Below are positions 32,526 to 41,937 of a stretch of DNA of 56,119 bases, piece after piece. Origin of the DNA: Thalassolituus marinus (GTDB lineage Bacteria > Pseudomonadota > Gammaproteobacteria > Pseudomonadales > Oceanobacteraceae); NCBI RefSeq assembly GCF_020320395.1, contig NZ_JAEDAH010000088.1:87221-143339 (forward strand), in the 5' to 3' direction. Position numbers and translations under genes: made by a program. Numbering within the stretch: the stretch's first letter is position 1; each line of letters opens with the position of its first letter. Under the pieces are notes generated by a model. It saw only the letters and a program-made list of their open reading frames with translations, made no database searches and had not been told where the DNA came from.

Positions 32526-34838
32526 TTGTCTTCTCACAGTCACCTTACCCCTGAACAGCAACAGGTTATCCGTCATCCGGATGGGCATGCCCGTGTTGTC
32601 GCTGTGGCGGGGGCGGGTAAGACGACAACGCTGACGCACTTTATCGCAGAACGTCTGACACAGGGCGTAAGCCCGCGGCGGATGCTGGTGCTGATGTACA
32701 ACCGTGCAGCACGGGTCGATTTTGAGCGCAAGCTGGGCCTGCTGTTACCGCGACAGCCGTTACCGGAAGTCCGTACGTTTCACTCGTTAGGATTGCGTAT
32801 TTATCAGCGGCTGATTGCCGATGGGGTGTTGCCGCCGTTTCAGGGCAAACCGCTGTCTGATAGCGAAGCAGAACCTGTGGTGTGGCGCTTCCTGCAACAA
32901 CTGGCGGATGATGAAACCCGTCAGGACATTTTGTCGCAGCGTAAGAAGTGGGTGGAACCGGCGCTGGGCTTTATTGATCTGGTGAAGTCCGGACTGGCGT
33001 CACCAACCGAGGTGTTTGAATCGCTGGAGCTGCCACCGCAATGCCGCATCTTTGTTGATCTGTTTGATCTGTTTGAAGACTGGCGGCGCCAGCAGCGACG
33101 TATCAGTTACGCCGATATGATTTATGACCCGGTGATGGCTTTCGTCTATCAACCGGAAGTGGCCGCGCGTTTTGGCGGCCATATGCAATGGATTCTGGTC
33201 GATGAATACCAGGACATTAACGCGATTCAGCAGAAGTTTCTTGATGTGCTGTACGGTGGCCGTGGCAATGTAATGGTTATTGGCGACCCTGATCAGACCA
33301 TTTATGAGTTCCGTGGTTCGCGCCCGGAATTTATTGTCAGTGGTTTTGAACAGTCAATGGGACAGGTAACACATTATCAGTTGCCGCATACCTTTCGCTA
33401 TGGTCACCAGTTGTCACTGCTGGCCAACCATTTAATCAGCTGCAATAAAGAGCGTGATCCGGTGCTGTGTCTGTCGCACCAGAGCACGCCGCAGACACGC
33501 ATTAAACTGCACGAAGCGCACAGTGAAGCGGCGCTGATTTTAACCATTATTAAAAGCGAGCTGGAAAAACGACCAGCGGAGCATATCGCGGTAATTAACC
33601 GCTTGTGGGCTTTGTGTGCCCCCATTGAGCTGGGTTTACTACAGGCTGCAATTCCTTATCAGCTGCATAATTCGCAGTCGGTTCTGGATCGCTGGGAGTT
33701 GCAGATCTTCTGGATTCTGCTGGAAATATCCGGCGGGGTATTTGCCGGACGCACGCAAAAGCAAAAGCTCGATGCCTGGCTTACTGTGCTGACCACGCCT
33801 TATCCGAAGGTTAAACGTTCGCTGCTGGAAAATCTGGCGCAGCAGTTGAGTGTGCTGGATAAAGATTATGGTGAATCGTTTGCTGCTCTGATTCCTGACG
33901 AATTGAGCAAATGGCAGAAGCAACAGTTGCAGGCCCGGGCGGAAATTCTTGCCGACGCAGAACACATTACTCAGCCGGCCTGGCGTTTGCTGCATAACTA
34001 TATTGATCAGACCGATCTGGAAGATGGTATTCGCGACAGTGCTTTCTCGGCGCAACAGGTTGAAGATCGCATTCAGACGATTCGAGCTTTTGTGCGCTTT
34101 ATGCGTGATACGGAAAAAAACAGTCGTGAAGCCTATGGCTATTTACGTGAACTGAAAGCCCAGCGTTTACAGCAGACGGAAAAAGGTCAGCAGGGGGTGC
34201 ATTTAACCTCCATCCACAAGAGTAAGGGACTGGAATGGCCAGTGGTGATTATTCCGGGTCTTAACGCGCATTATTATCCGTATTCACCGGAAGGTGAGTT
34301 CACCACGCCGGCCAGTGAGGAGAGTGAGCGTCGATTGCTGTATGTGGCCATGACGCGGGCGCGGGAGCAGTTGCACCTGATGGCTCCGGCACAGGAAAAA
34401 AGCGCTAAACACAATGGTGCGGCACAAAGCTGGCAGAGCCGCTTTCGTCAGGAAATGCAGTACGAACGTGCGCTGGATATTGGCCGGGCGTTGTATGACG
34501 GTAATGAAACGGTTGAGGTGTCTCCGGTCGGCGGAGTGCTGGCGGCCTGGCTGGACGATTATTTTCAGCGCACGCAATCGTCGTTACGTCTGACCATGAA
34601 AGCGATCAGTGCGGGCTCTGTCCGACAGCAAGCTGGCTACCCGCCGGCGCCGGGCAGTTATATCGTCGATCGCAAGCAGCATCCGCAAACACCGGTTAAG
34701 CGTATTCGTCATGACTCGCTGGGCAGCGGTACTGTGGTGTCAGAAGATGAGCGTTATATCAAGATTCGTTTCGACGGTGAGGCTCAGGCACGCACACTGG
34801 ATAAGCATACGGCGCTGGCCTTTCTCACTGTTCTGTAA
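32526..34838 (+). CDS. UvrD/Rep-family DNA helicase
   Basis: This protein of about 770 residues is an SF1A helicase. Motif I is A-V-A-G-A-G-K-T at 26-33; motif II is L-V-D-E-Y-Q-D-I-N; then G-D-P-D-Q-T-I-Y-E-F-R-G-S (motif III), H-K-S-K-G-L-E-W (motif V-like), and L-L-Y-V-A-M-T-R-A-R-E-Q-L-H (motif VI). It is longer than a minimal UvrD because of C-terminal Q-rich sequence and a final SH3-like segment (I-R-H-D-S-L-G-S-G-T-V). The start is probably TTG 32526, downstream of a -10 like GATAGAAT at 32487. It is likely a repair or replication helicase; it is not Rep, RecB or UvrD exactly. Confidence 0.87.
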   Translation: MSSHSHLTPEQQQVIRHPDGHARVVAVAGAGKTTTLTHFIAERLTQGVSPRRMLVLMYNRAARVDFERKLGLLLPRQPLPEVRTFHSLGLRIYQRLIADGVLPPFQGKPLSDSEAEPVVWRFLQQLADDETRQDILSQRKKWVEPALGFIDLVKSGLASPTEVFESLELPPQCRIFVDLFDLFEDWRRQQRRISYADMIYDPVMAFVYQPEVAARFGGHMQWILVDEYQDINAIQQKFLDVLYGGRGNVMVIGDPDQTIYEFRGSRPEFIVSGFEQSMGQVTHYQLPHTFRYGHQLSLLANHLISCNKERDPVLCLSHQSTPQTRIKLHEAHSEAALILTIIKSELEKRPAEHIAVINRLWALCAPIELGLLQAAIPYQLHNSQSVLDRWELQIFWILLEISGGVFAGRTQKQKLDAWLTVLTTPYPKVKRSLLENLAQQLSVLDKDYGESFAALIPDELSKWQKQQLQARAEILADAEHITQPAWRLLHNYIDQTDLEDGIRDSAFSAQQVEDRIQTIRAFVRFMRDTEKNSREAYGYLRELKAQRLQQTEKGQQGVHLTSIHKSKGLEWPVVIIPGLNAHYYPYSPEGEFTTPASEESERRLLYVAMTRAREQLHLMAPAQEKSAKHNGAAQSWQSRFRQEMQYERALDIGRALYDGNETVEVSPVGGVLAAWLDDYFQRTQSSLRLTMKAISAGSVRQQAGYPPAPGSYIVDRKQHPQTPVKRIRHDSLGSGTVVSEDERYIKIRFDGEAQARTLDKHTALAFLTVL

Positions 34839-34991
34839 CGGCGCTGGTACTGGCCGGAGCAGTTGTTATACTGTGGGCCTTTCGTAGAGATCGGTCGTTT
34901 TGGGTTGTTCCCGGGTCGCTTTGCGATACAGGTTACACTCGTCGAGTGTTCATTCATGTCTTAACCGACACAGATATACAGGATATGCCCA

Positions 34992-35477
34992 ATGACTATT
35001 GCTCAGCAGAAAGTCGTTACCATTCACTACAAGGTTGTTGATGTCGACAGCGGTGAAGTGATCGATTCTTCCGAAGGCGGCCAGCCAATGACTTACCTGC
35101 ACGGTGCGCAGAACATCATTCCGGGTCTGGAACAGGCACTGGAAGGCAAGCAGGTTGGTGATGAGTTTGAAGTGACCATCGCTCCGGCTGATGCATACGG
35201 TGACTACAGCGATGAGCGCGTTCAGCAGGTTCCTATGGAAGCATTCCAGGGCGTTGAAAAAGTTGAACCAGGTATGGCGTTCACTGCTCAGACTGAGCAT
35301 GGTCCGGTTAACCTGATCGTAACCGAAGTGGATGAAACCACTGTAACTGTTGATGCTAACCACCCGCTGGCTGGTAAAGCTCTGAACTTCAGCATCAAAG
35401 TTGAATCTGTTCGTGACGCGAGCGAAGAAGAAATGGCTCACGGTCATGTACATGGTGAAGGTGGTCATCACCACTGA
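34992..35477 (+). CDS. slyD: FKBP-type peptidyl-prolyl isomerase SlyD
   Basis: This 161-residue SlyD has an FKBP fold split by the insert-in-flap domain. It opens I-A-Q-Q-K-V-V-T-I-H-Y-K-V-V-D and includes Y-L-H-G-A-Q-N-I-I-P-G-L-E-x-A-L-x-G near 35-50, N-H-P-L-A-G-K-A-L-N-F near 125 and a His-rich tail M-A-H-G-H-V-H-G-E-G-G-H-H-H. The tail is shorter than in E. coli but suited to nickel binding. It acts as a folding helper and metallochaperone in the cytoplasm. It is monocistronic with its own terminator. Confidence 0.96.
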   Translation: MTIAQQKVVTIHYKVVDVDSGEVIDSSEGGQPMTYLHGAQNIIPGLEQALEGKQVGDEFEVTIAPADAYGDYSDERVQQVPMEAFQGVEKVEPGMAFTAQTEHGPVNLIVTEVDETTVTVDANHPLAGKALNFSIKVESVRDASEEEMAHGHVHGEGGHHH

Positions 35478-35504
35478 GTTGCAGTTCTGCACTCTCACTA
35501 TCGG

Positions 35505-35535
35505 AAACGTCGGCTTTTGCCGGCGTTTTTTGTTT
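35505..35535 (+). terminator. Intrinsic terminator of slyD
   Basis: ACGTCGGC-TTTT-GCCGGCGT (with one G-T pair) followed by TTTTTTGTTT, 30 bp after the slyD stop. Confidence 0.88.
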
Positions 35536-35546
35536 CTGCCTGATGC

Positions 35547-35834
35547 TTACTTCTTTTTCAGCTTCTTCATAAAGTCGAGAAAGTGCGGCTGAAACTCGGC
35601 AAACAGAGGGTGTCCTTTGTTTTCCAGCATCACTTCACTGAATAATTTAAGGCCTACAGCAAAGGATGTGGCCTGCTCAGCGGTAAGATCGTCGCGGCTT
35701 TTCATTAAACCGACAATGCGCAGAATATCGTCGTGATTTCCGGTTTCGAATACCAGGGGTTCTTCATAGGTTGAAGGGTTGCCTTTGGCATCGGCCAGAT
35801 GTTCCACCGTAATACGGTATTGATGTTGTTTCAT
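35547..35834 (-). CDS. DUF3861 family protein
   Basis: This 95-residue protein has the DUF3861 layout: Y-R-I-T-V-E-H-L at the start, L-V-F-E-x-x-N-H-D-D-I-L-x-I-V near 29-40, A-T-S-F-A-V-G-L-K-L-F-S-E-V-M-L-E-N near 55-72, and a lysine-rich end. It is soluble and its function is unknown. It is convergent with slyD and sits near the NmrA-like gene, which is on the same strand. Confidence 0.92.
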   Translation of the reverse strand: MKQHQYRITVEHLADAKGNPSTYEEPLVFETGNHDDILRIVGLMKSRDDLTAEQATSFAVGLKLFSEVMLENKGHPLFAEFQPHFLDFMKKLKKK

Positions 35835-35884
35835 ACAATCTCCTGAATTAAAGAAGGGGCGTTTCCGCCCCTTGTCTGCGGTTA

Positions 35885-36745
35885 TCAGCTCAGAGTGTTG
35901 AGTTGAGCCGCAATGACTTCCTGATACGGCGTTGTTGGCCGTCCTATTAATCCGCTCAGGCTGTGACTGTCATCAAACAGGCCACCCTTGCTGGCGCCGG
36001 TATCGGATTCAGCAAACATAGTCGCCAGTGGCGCTGGTAAACCAGCCTGGGTTAATGCAACAGTGAAATCCGCTTCACTCATGTCGTTATAACTGACATT
36101 TTTTGCAGAAATCTGTGCAATCGCCCCAGCAAATTCGCTCAGGGTATAGCTGTCGTCGCCTGCCAGTTCATACACCTTACCTGCCTGATTATCGCTGAGC
36201 ATCACCTGAGCGGCTGCGGCTGCGTAGTCAGCACGGGCAGCTGAAGCGATGCGGCCTTCGCCCGCTGCGCCCAGTACGACACCAAATTGCAGTGCTGCCG
36301 GAACAGACGCTGCGTAGTTCTCGGTATACCAGCCATTGCGCAGCAGTGTGTATGGCAGGCCGCTGGCGGCCAGTGCTTGTTCGGTCGCTTTGTGTTCTTC
36401 AGCCAGCGGCAGGGGGCTGCTGTCAGCATGCAGAATGCTGGTGTACACCAGCAGAGCAACGCCCGCATCCCTGGCGGCGGCGATCACGTTAGCATGCTGA
36501 GCGGCACGCTGGCCGACTTCGCTTGAGGAAATCAGCAGCAGTTTGTTCACGCCGGCAAATGCGGTCTGCAGTGTTTGTGGGTTGCTGTAGTCTGCTTCAC
36601 GCACCTGCACACCCAGAGCCTGCAGGTCAGCGGCTCTTTCCGGACTGCGCACAGCGGCGATCAGCTGTTCGGCAGGCAGGGTTTGCAGCAGTTGTTGAAT
36701 AACGAGGCGGCCCAGTTGGCCGGTGGCTCCGGTGATAGCAATCAT
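35885..36745 (-). CDS. NmrA-like NAD(P)H-dependent oxidoreductase (QorB/YtfG type)
   Basis: This 286-residue atypical SDR has Rossmann motif T-G-A-T-G-Q-L-G-R at 5-13 and the continuous NmrA/QorB arrangement (A-A-V-R-S-P-E-R-A near 30, D-Y-S-N-P-x-T-L near 52, L-L-I-S-S-S-E-V-G near 70, and R-N-G-W-Y-T-E-N-Y near 136). The best match is E. coli QorB, an NADPH:quinone reductase. The divergent HxlR gene 84 bp away is the usual partner and probable regulator in this type of locus. Confidence 0.92.
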   Translation of the reverse strand: MIAITGATGQLGRLVIQQLLQTLPAEQLIAAVRSPERAADLQALGVQVREADYSNPQTLQTAFAGVNKLLLISSSEVGQRAAQHANVIAAARDAGVALLVYTSILHADSSPLPLAEEHKATEQALAASGLPYTLLRNGWYTENYAASVPAALQFGVVLGAAGEGRIASAARADYAAAAAQVMLSDNQAGKVYELAGDDSYTLSEFAGAIAQISAKNVSYNDMSEADFTVALTQAGLPAPLATMFAESDTGASKGGLFDDSHSLSGLIGRPTTPYQEVIAAQLNTLS

Positions 36746-36796
36746 GATGTTGTGCTCCTTAAATGAGTAAGTGACATCAGGCTATATCACATGCTA

Positions 36797-36809
36797 ACTT
36801 TTAGTAAGT
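36797..36809. promoter_or_regulatory. Candidate operator between the oxidoreductase and HxlR genes
   Basis: ACTT-TTAGT-AAGT is an inverted repeat midway in the divergent gap, with further AAGTA copies to its right (36805-36810 and 36824-36829). HxlR-type regulators generally bind such AT-rich symmetric sites in divergent promoters. Binding is inferred. Confidence 0.45.
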
Positions 36810-36829
36810 ACATACAAAAAGGTAAGTAT

Positions 36830-37240
36830 ATGAGCGACCATGATCAACCGGTCACGCTGTCTTATGCGCTGGAGCGTGGCTATTTGTTCGCCGGCCCTTG
36901 TCCCTCAAGGGATATCCTTAAGCACGTGTGCAGTCGCTGGGGTGTGTTAATCCTGATTGCGCTGCGCAGTGGAACACACCGATTCAGTGAGTTGCGGCGT
37001 AAGCTCGAAGGCGTCAGTGAAAAGATGCTGTCACAGACGTTGCAGGCGCTGGCGGAAGACGGATTTATCGAACGGGTTTCCTATCCGGTGGTTCCGCCGT
37101 ATGTGGAGTACAGCCTGACAGAGAGTGGTGAAACCGTGGCGGAAAAAGTCGCGGCGCTGGCTGACTGTATCGAACTGCTGACGCCATCGGTGATGGCTTT
37201 TCGGGCTGCTAATGCCGGGGAGACTCCGGCAGAACTCTGA
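36830..37240 (+). CDS. HxlR-family transcriptional regulator
   Basis: This 136-residue winged-helix regulator starts at ATG 36830 (AAAAGG 6 nt upstream) and has C-P-S-R-D-I-L-K-H-V-C-S-R-W-G-V-L-I-L near 24-42, F-S-E-L-R-R-K-L-E-G-V-S-E-K-M-L-S-Q-T-L near 52-71, and P-V-V-P-P-Y-V-E-Y-S-L-T near 87. The Cys in G-P-C-P-S-R is the conserved redox-sensing position of QorR/HypR-type members. It is transcribed divergently from the oxidoreductase gene and probably represses it until oxidised. Confidence 0.93.
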   Translation: MSDHDQPVTLSYALERGYLFAGPCPSRDILKHVCSRWGVLILIALRSGTHRFSELRRKLEGVSEKMLSQTLQALAEDGFIERVSYPVVPPYVEYSLTESGETVAEKVAALADCIELLTPSVMAFRAANAGETPAEL

Positions 37241-37327
37241 GTTAACGCTGGTGCAAGCTAACCATTGGTCGGTTTTGAGTGCTCGAACAGTTGTTGTATA
37301 ACTGGGTACTCATAAAGAGGAGGTACC

Positions 37328-38002
37328 ATGCAGGCGGATTTCTGGCATGACAAATGGGAGCGGATGGAAATCGGGTTTCATCTGCAGGAAGTAAACAAGG
37401 CACTGTTGAAATACTGGCCATCCGTTGATGCCGCCGCAGGCGACACCGTGCTGATTCCGCTGTGCGGCAAAACACTGGATCTGGTGTGGCTGCGTCAGCA
37501 GGGTCATGCTGTGGTTGGCATAGAGCTGAGTGAGATTGCACTGGATGAGCTGGCCAGCTTGCTGCAAGAGGCGCTGGACATCAGCCTGATTAAAAGTCGG
37601 GAAGGTGATCGGGTGATGTATCGTGGCGACGGTGTACTGTTAATTGCGGGTGATTTTTTTGCCGTTACAGCGGAATTGCTGGCCGATGAGGGTTTTGTGG
37701 CTCCGGCGGTGATTTACGACCGTGCAGCGATTGTGGCCTTGCCGGATAGCATGCGTGCCGATTATACAAAGCATCTGCTGAGTCTGAGCCCGTCGGCCCG
37801 GCAGTTACTGATTACTCTGGATTATGATCAGAAGAAGCGCAGCGGTCCGCCGTTTGCGGTTAGTGATGCTGAGGTTGAGCAGCACTATGCCACGGCAAAA
37901 CAGGTCCAGCGCCTGGAGGAACGCGAGCTGATCGATCAGGAGCCCCGCTTCCGGGAGCAGGGACTGGATTCGTTTATTCAGCGCGTGTACCTGATTGAGT
38001 AA
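37328..38002 (+). CDS. tpm: Thiopurine S-methyltransferase (TPMT)
   Basis: This 224-residue SAM-dependent methyltransferase opens with A-D-F-W-H-D-K-W, the TPMT family signature, then V-L-I-P-L-C-G-K-T-L-D-L-V-W-L (SAM loop) and G-I-E-L-S-E-I-A. Bacterial TPMT in Pseudomonas detoxifies selenium, tellurium and thiopurine compounds. The length is typical. AAGAGGAGG precedes the start by 6 nt. It is convergent with trmO. Confidence 0.95.
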   Translation: MQADFWHDKWERMEIGFHLQEVNKALLKYWPSVDAAAGDTVLIPLCGKTLDLVWLRQQGHAVVGIELSEIALDELASLLQEALDISLIKSREGDRVMYRGDGVLLIAGDFFAVTAELLADEGFVAPAVIYDRAAIVALPDSMRADYTKHLLSLSPSARQLLITLDYDQKKRSGPPFAVSDAEVEQHYATAKQVQRLEERELIDQEPRFREQGLDSFIQRVYLIE

Positions 38003-38011
38003 ACAGCTGGG

Positions 38012-38731
38012 TTAACGACTGGCTGCCAGTTCAATACGCAGAATGGTCAGCCGATCGGCACAGGGATAGTGCCAGACCACATTCAGATCCCAGAAGCGGG
38101 CGCCGTATTCGCGCTGCGGGTCGGGTTTCTGGTAGGCGGGTTTCGGATCCTGTGCCAGACACTGGTTCAGAACCGCTTTCACATCTTCGCCCAGACGCTG
38201 AGCTTCATCAGCCGCTCTGCGGGTAGCCTCTTCCGTCCAGTCCACTTCAATCGGTAGCGGAGCATCTGAGGCAATACCATTTTCTGCACTGGTTACGCAA
38301 TCAGCGTAAGGCACATAGGGCTTGATATCGATAATGGGCGTGCCGTCCAGCAGGTCGGCTCCGGAGACGATCAGGCTGGTGCCCTCAATCGCCACGAGTT
38401 TCACCACTGACTGGCCGATGCCATTCGGACGATGAGTGCTGCGTGTGGCAAACACCCCGATTTGCTGATTGCCCCCCAGGCGTGGCGGACGTACCCGCAG
38501 TCGCGGTGATTGTGGGTTATCGGGAGCGACACCATGAAACCTGAACAACAGCCAGATATGGCTTACCTGCTCCAGCCCCTGCAGCGCCTCGGGCTGGTTG
38601 TATGGTGCAACCAGTTCGATTCGGGATAAAGCTGCAGGAGCCAGGCTGGGCTGGCGAGGAATGGCGAACTTCTCGGCAAAGGGGGTTCTGGCAATAGCAA
38701 CAGGGTGAATTTCGCTGGAACTCAGGCTCAT
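38012..38731 (-). CDS. trmO: tRNA (adenine-N6)-methyltransferase TrmO (TsaA family)
   Basis: This 239-residue protein of the TsaA/TrmO family methylates N6 of t6A37 in tRNA. Key motifs are I-H-P-V-A-I-A-R-T-P-F-x-E-K-F-A-I-P-R-Q near residue 6, L-E-Q-V-S-H-I-W-L-L-F-x-F near 52, and F-A-T-R-S-T-H-R-P-N-G-I-G-Q-S near 93. The start at ATG 38731 matches E. coli TrmO (235 residues); an earlier in-frame start would add an unrelated Gln/Ser-rich stretch. It is convergent with tpm. Confidence 0.94.
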   Translation of the reverse strand: MSLSSSEIHPVAIARTPFAEKFAIPRQPSLAPAALSRIELVAPYNQPEALQGLEQVSHIWLLFRFHGVAPDNPQSPRLRVRPPRLGGNQQIGVFATRSTHRPNGIGQSVVKLVAIEGTSLIVSGADLLDGTPIIDIKPYVPYADCVTSAENGIASDAPLPIEVDWTEEATRRAADEAQRLGEDVKAVLNQCLAQDPKPAYQKPDPQREYGARFWDLNVVWHYPCADRLTILRIELAASR

Positions 38732-39002
38732 TCGGGAACTCTTGGACGGGTTTACGCTCATTATACCCACGCTTTGTCTGCCTGCCTCATACCCGTCCTG
38801 CTGGGCCTGAAATTCATAATTGAACACCTGTGTTCATTGTTTTTATTTGCGGTTCAATTAATAACGATACTTAACCATTTGTTTACAAACTGAAACATAG
38901 TGGCTCATTTTGCGCCGGCATACTGCCGCCGCTTCCGAAGAACAAGAAGTCCGAATCCGCCACTTACGTGGCTTGCAAAGCTCTTCAGCAAGGTAGTTTC
39001 AA

Positions 39003-40547
39003 ATGGTTAAAAACGCTTCCCGTCTGGCCGTTGCAGTAGCAGCCGCCTCTCTGTTCAGTGCCGGTGTTCAGGCATCTGGTTTCAAAATTAATGAGCAAAG
39101 CGCCAGTGGTGCTGGTCGTGCTTTTGCAGGTAGTGCTGCGGTAGCGAACGACGCATCTGTTGTGTTTTTTAACCCGGCCGGTATGAGCCGTCTGGATAAG
39201 TCTCAGGCGAGCTTTGGTTTTACCTACCTGAAGCTTGAAGGTGAGTTCTCTGGCGTACGTACCGACGGTGCGGGCGTTTCCAGCGAAGTACCAACCACGC
39301 AGACCTCGCCATTCGGTGAAGCCGGCGTTTACAACGACGGCGGCGACTTTATGCCGGATAAAATAATTCCGTTCGGTTACTACGTCCGTAAACTGGATGA
39401 CAAGGCCGCCATCGGCTTCGGTATCTTTGCACCAAATGGTACCTCTACTGATTACAAAGATGGCTCTCTGGCCAGTGGTTTCGCTGATGAAACTCAGCTG
39501 ACAACCATCGATTTCCAGCCAAGTATGTCCTACAAGCTGAGCGATACCTTTTCCTTCGGTATGGGTATCGACATCGTTTATGCCAAGGGCTTGCTGAGCA
39601 AGGAGCTGGATCTGGTACCTCTGGCAGCGGCATACAGTGCAGCGCAGGGCGGCCAGGCAATCAATCCGGAAGACTACCGTGGCTTTGAAAACAAGTTCGA
39701 AGTATCCGGTGATGACATGGGTTACGGCTGGAACTTTGGTTTCATGTGGGATGTAGCGCCACGCACTACTGTCGGTTTCGCTTACCGCTCAGAGATCGAC
39801 TTTGAACTGGAAGGTGAATCCAAATTCACCAGCAGCAACGGCGTTGTCGCTTATTCATCCGCGGCGAATGCCATCGTTCCTGCCGATACCAGCGCTGGCG
39901 TGACCTACATTAATATCCTGGAAACAACCCAGCAGGGAGCACCGGACAGCACGCCGCTGAAAGCCGACGGTACTCCAGCGACTGGCACCATCTCCAAACA
40001 GGATTCCCGTGTACCGCTGACGGCGCCACGTTCTGCCACCCTGAGCCTGGCACACCAGCTGAACGATCGCGTGCTGCTGCTGGCAGGAACTACCTGGACT
40101 GACTGGTCTTCTTTCAAGTACTTCGACGTTATCGCGACTGACGAAGGCGTGATCGATGATATCGCGGGTCTGGGCGAGAACTACATTGGTCACATCGTTG
40201 AGAAGTGGGAAGACACTCTGGCGTTCTCGTTCGGTGCTGAATACACCCTGGATGAGAAGTGGACCCTGCGTGCTGGTTACGCTTACGACGAAACGCCAGT
40301 TAAAGACGAGCACCGTACTGCTCGTGTACCGGACAATGATCGCCAGTGGCTGACCGCTGGTGCTACCTATAACCTGAACAGCAACTGGAGCTTCGACGCT
40401 GCTGTGGCGTACCTGTTCATTGATACTTCAACCATCAATGAATACAACTACACACTGGACGACGAGCAGAAAGGTCTGGATAACCTGCAAGGCGAATACG
40501 ACGTGAATGCGTTGGGTCTGTCTTTCCAGGCTAACTACCGCATGTAA
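39003..40547 (+). CDS. fadL: FadL-type outer membrane long-chain fatty acid transporter
   Basis: This 514-residue outer membrane beta-barrel has a signal peptide (cleavage likely at Q-A-S-G-F), then N-E-Q-S-A-S-G-A-G-R-A-F-A-G, the hatch domain, and F-F-N-P-A-G-M, the FadL signature N-P-A-G-M. Alternating strands and a terminal aromatic end (A-N-Y-R-M) follow. It takes up long-chain fatty acids or hydrocarbons, consistent with a marine oil-degrading relative. The leader upstream has TTTGTTTACAAAC. A strong terminator follows it. Confidence 0.95.
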   Translation: MVKNASRLAVAVAAASLFSAGVQASGFKINEQSASGAGRAFAGSAAVANDASVVFFNPAGMSRLDKSQASFGFTYLKLEGEFSGVRTDGAGVSSEVPTTQTSPFGEAGVYNDGGDFMPDKIIPFGYYVRKLDDKAAIGFGIFAPNGTSTDYKDGSLASGFADETQLTTIDFQPSMSYKLSDTFSFGMGIDIVYAKGLLSKELDLVPLAAAYSAAQGGQAINPEDYRGFENKFEVSGDDMGYGWNFGFMWDVAPRTTVGFAYRSEIDFELEGESKFTSSNGVVAYSSAANAIVPADTSAGVTYINILETTQQGAPDSTPLKADGTPATGTISKQDSRVPLTAPRSATLSLAHQLNDRVLLLAGTTWTDWSSFKYFDVIATDEGVIDDIAGLGENYIGHIVEKWEDTLAFSFGAEYTLDEKWTLRAGYAYDETPVKDEHRTARVPDNDRQWLTAGATYNLNSNWSFDAAVAYLFIDTSTINEYNYTLDDEQKGLDNLQGEYDVNALGLSFQANYRM

Positions 40548-40566
40548 GCGCCGTTGCATTCGACTA

Positions 40567-40592
40567 AGCCCGCCATTGTGCGGGCTTTTTCG
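40567..40592 (+). terminator. Intrinsic terminator of fadL
   Basis: AGCCCGC (40567-40573) pairs with GCGGGCT (40580-40586), followed by TTTTCG, 20 bp after the fadL stop. Confidence 0.9.
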
Positions 40593-40692
40593 TTTGTGCA
40601 AACTGCTTTTTGGCGGGATCGCACTTGTCGCTACCGGCGCTGAAAGGTACGCTTTGAGCTGTATCTGTTGAGTTTTACTAAGGATTTCAGGA

Positions 40693-41742
40693 ATGGGGCA
40701 GTTATCTGAACGAGTGCAGGATTACCGCGAACGTCTGCAGGACTGGTGGGCGGATGGTGGAGCCGGCCGTGGTCTGGTAGTAACCGTTATAGTTTTATAC
40801 CTGCTGGCCTCCGTCATTATTGGTATGTTCTGGAGTTCTGAACCTGATCTGTTTGCGGTGAAAGAACGCGCGGATCAACGCGCTGCCGAAATGGGGCTGG
40901 ATAATGTGATTGGCTTTACCACCACGGCAACGCTGATGGAGGTAACCGATACGCTGCTGCACAAACGAGGTGGCTATCTGAGTAACGATGTTTTCCCGCC
41001 GGGGGTGTGGCTCGACAATATCCCGAACTGGGAGTACGGCGTGCTGGTTCAGGTGCGTGACTTCTCCCGTGCGCTGCGCAAGGATTTCAGCCGTTCTCAG
41101 AGTCAGTCTACGGAAGACAAGGATCTCGCGGTGGCTGAGCCGCAGATGCATTTCGATAACGAAAGCTGGGCAGTACCTTCCTCGGAAGCGGAGTACGAGC
41201 GCGGCCTCAAGGCACTGAATAACTACTTACGTCGGCTGGCTGACCCCAAAGAACCTACCGCACAGTTCTATGCGCGCGCAGATAACCTGCGTCAGTGGTT
41301 GTTTGATGTTGAAACACGACTCGGCAGCTTATCTCAGCGTCTGAGTGCGTCGGTTGGTAAGGCTCGTCTGAATACAGACTTGGCGGGTGATCCGGCAGCG
41401 GTGCAGTCCACGCCAACTGTTGATGATCAGGAAGTCAAAACGCCCTGGTCGCAGGTGGACGATGTCTTCTACGAAGCTCGTGGAACCGCCTGGGCGCTGG
41501 CGCATATTCTGCGTGCGATTGAAGTGGATTTTCACGATGTGCTGGTGAAAAAGAACGCGCTGGTCAGTCTGCGTCAGATCATTCGTGAACTGGAGGCGAC
41601 GCAGGAGCCACTGTGGGCGCCGATGGTTATGAACGGCAGTGGCTTTGGCATGTTTGCCAATCACTCACTGGTGATGGCGTCCTACATCTCGCGCGCGAAT
41701 GCGGCGATCCTCGATTTACGTGAGCTGCTGTCGCAAGGCTGA
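40693..41742 (+). CDS. DUF2333 family membrane-anchored protein
   Basis: This 349-residue protein has one N-terminal membrane helix (about 28-46) and a large periplasmic domain. Family features: G-F-T-T-T-A-T-L-M-E-V near 74, L-x-K-R-G-G-Y-L-S-N-D-V-x-P-P-G near 90, D-N-I-P-N-W-E-Y-G near 106, and W-A-L-A-H-I-L-R-A near 266. This is the DUF2333 pattern; function unknown. AAGG with a short gap precedes the ATG at 40693. Hairpins at 41777-41831 follow the stop. Confidence 0.92.
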   Translation: MGQLSERVQDYRERLQDWWADGGAGRGLVVTVIVLYLLASVIIGMFWSSEPDLFAVKERADQRAAEMGLDNVIGFTTTATLMEVTDTLLHKRGGYLSNDVFPPGVWLDNIPNWEYGVLVQVRDFSRALRKDFSRSQSQSTEDKDLAVAEPQMHFDNESWAVPSSEAEYERGLKALNNYLRRLADPKEPTAQFYARADNLRQWLFDVETRLGSLSQRLSASVGKARLNTDLAGDPAAVQSTPTVDDQEVKTPWSQVDDVFYEARGTAWALAHILRAIEVDFHDVLVKKNALVSLRQIIRELEATQEPLWAPMVMNGSGFGMFANHSLVMASYISRANAAILDLRELLSQG

Positions 41743-41776
41743 GCACTCTCCTGGCCTTATTGGCCACTATTCCTGA

Positions 41777-41831
41777 CTGTCAGGACTAACCTGACAGCAC
41801 TTTCTGGCCCGGGGGGATAATCCACCCGGGC
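41777..41831 (+). terminator. Tandem hairpins after the DUF2333 gene
   Basis: CTGTCAGG (41777-41784) pairs with CCTGACAG (41790-41797), and GCCCGGGGGG (41807-41816) pairs with CCACCCGGGC (41822-41831) with one mismatch. There is no strong T-run. They separate the DUF2333 gene from the lectin operon and could be a transcript end. Confidence 0.5.
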
Positions 41832-41937
41832 GGACAGCATCTTTACATTTCTCTCAAAAGCCCTCTCTCGGCTCTAACTTGCTGATTTTTATCATATTTT
41901 TAAAGTTTTTGGGTCTAGGGAAGGGGTATTGGTTTTG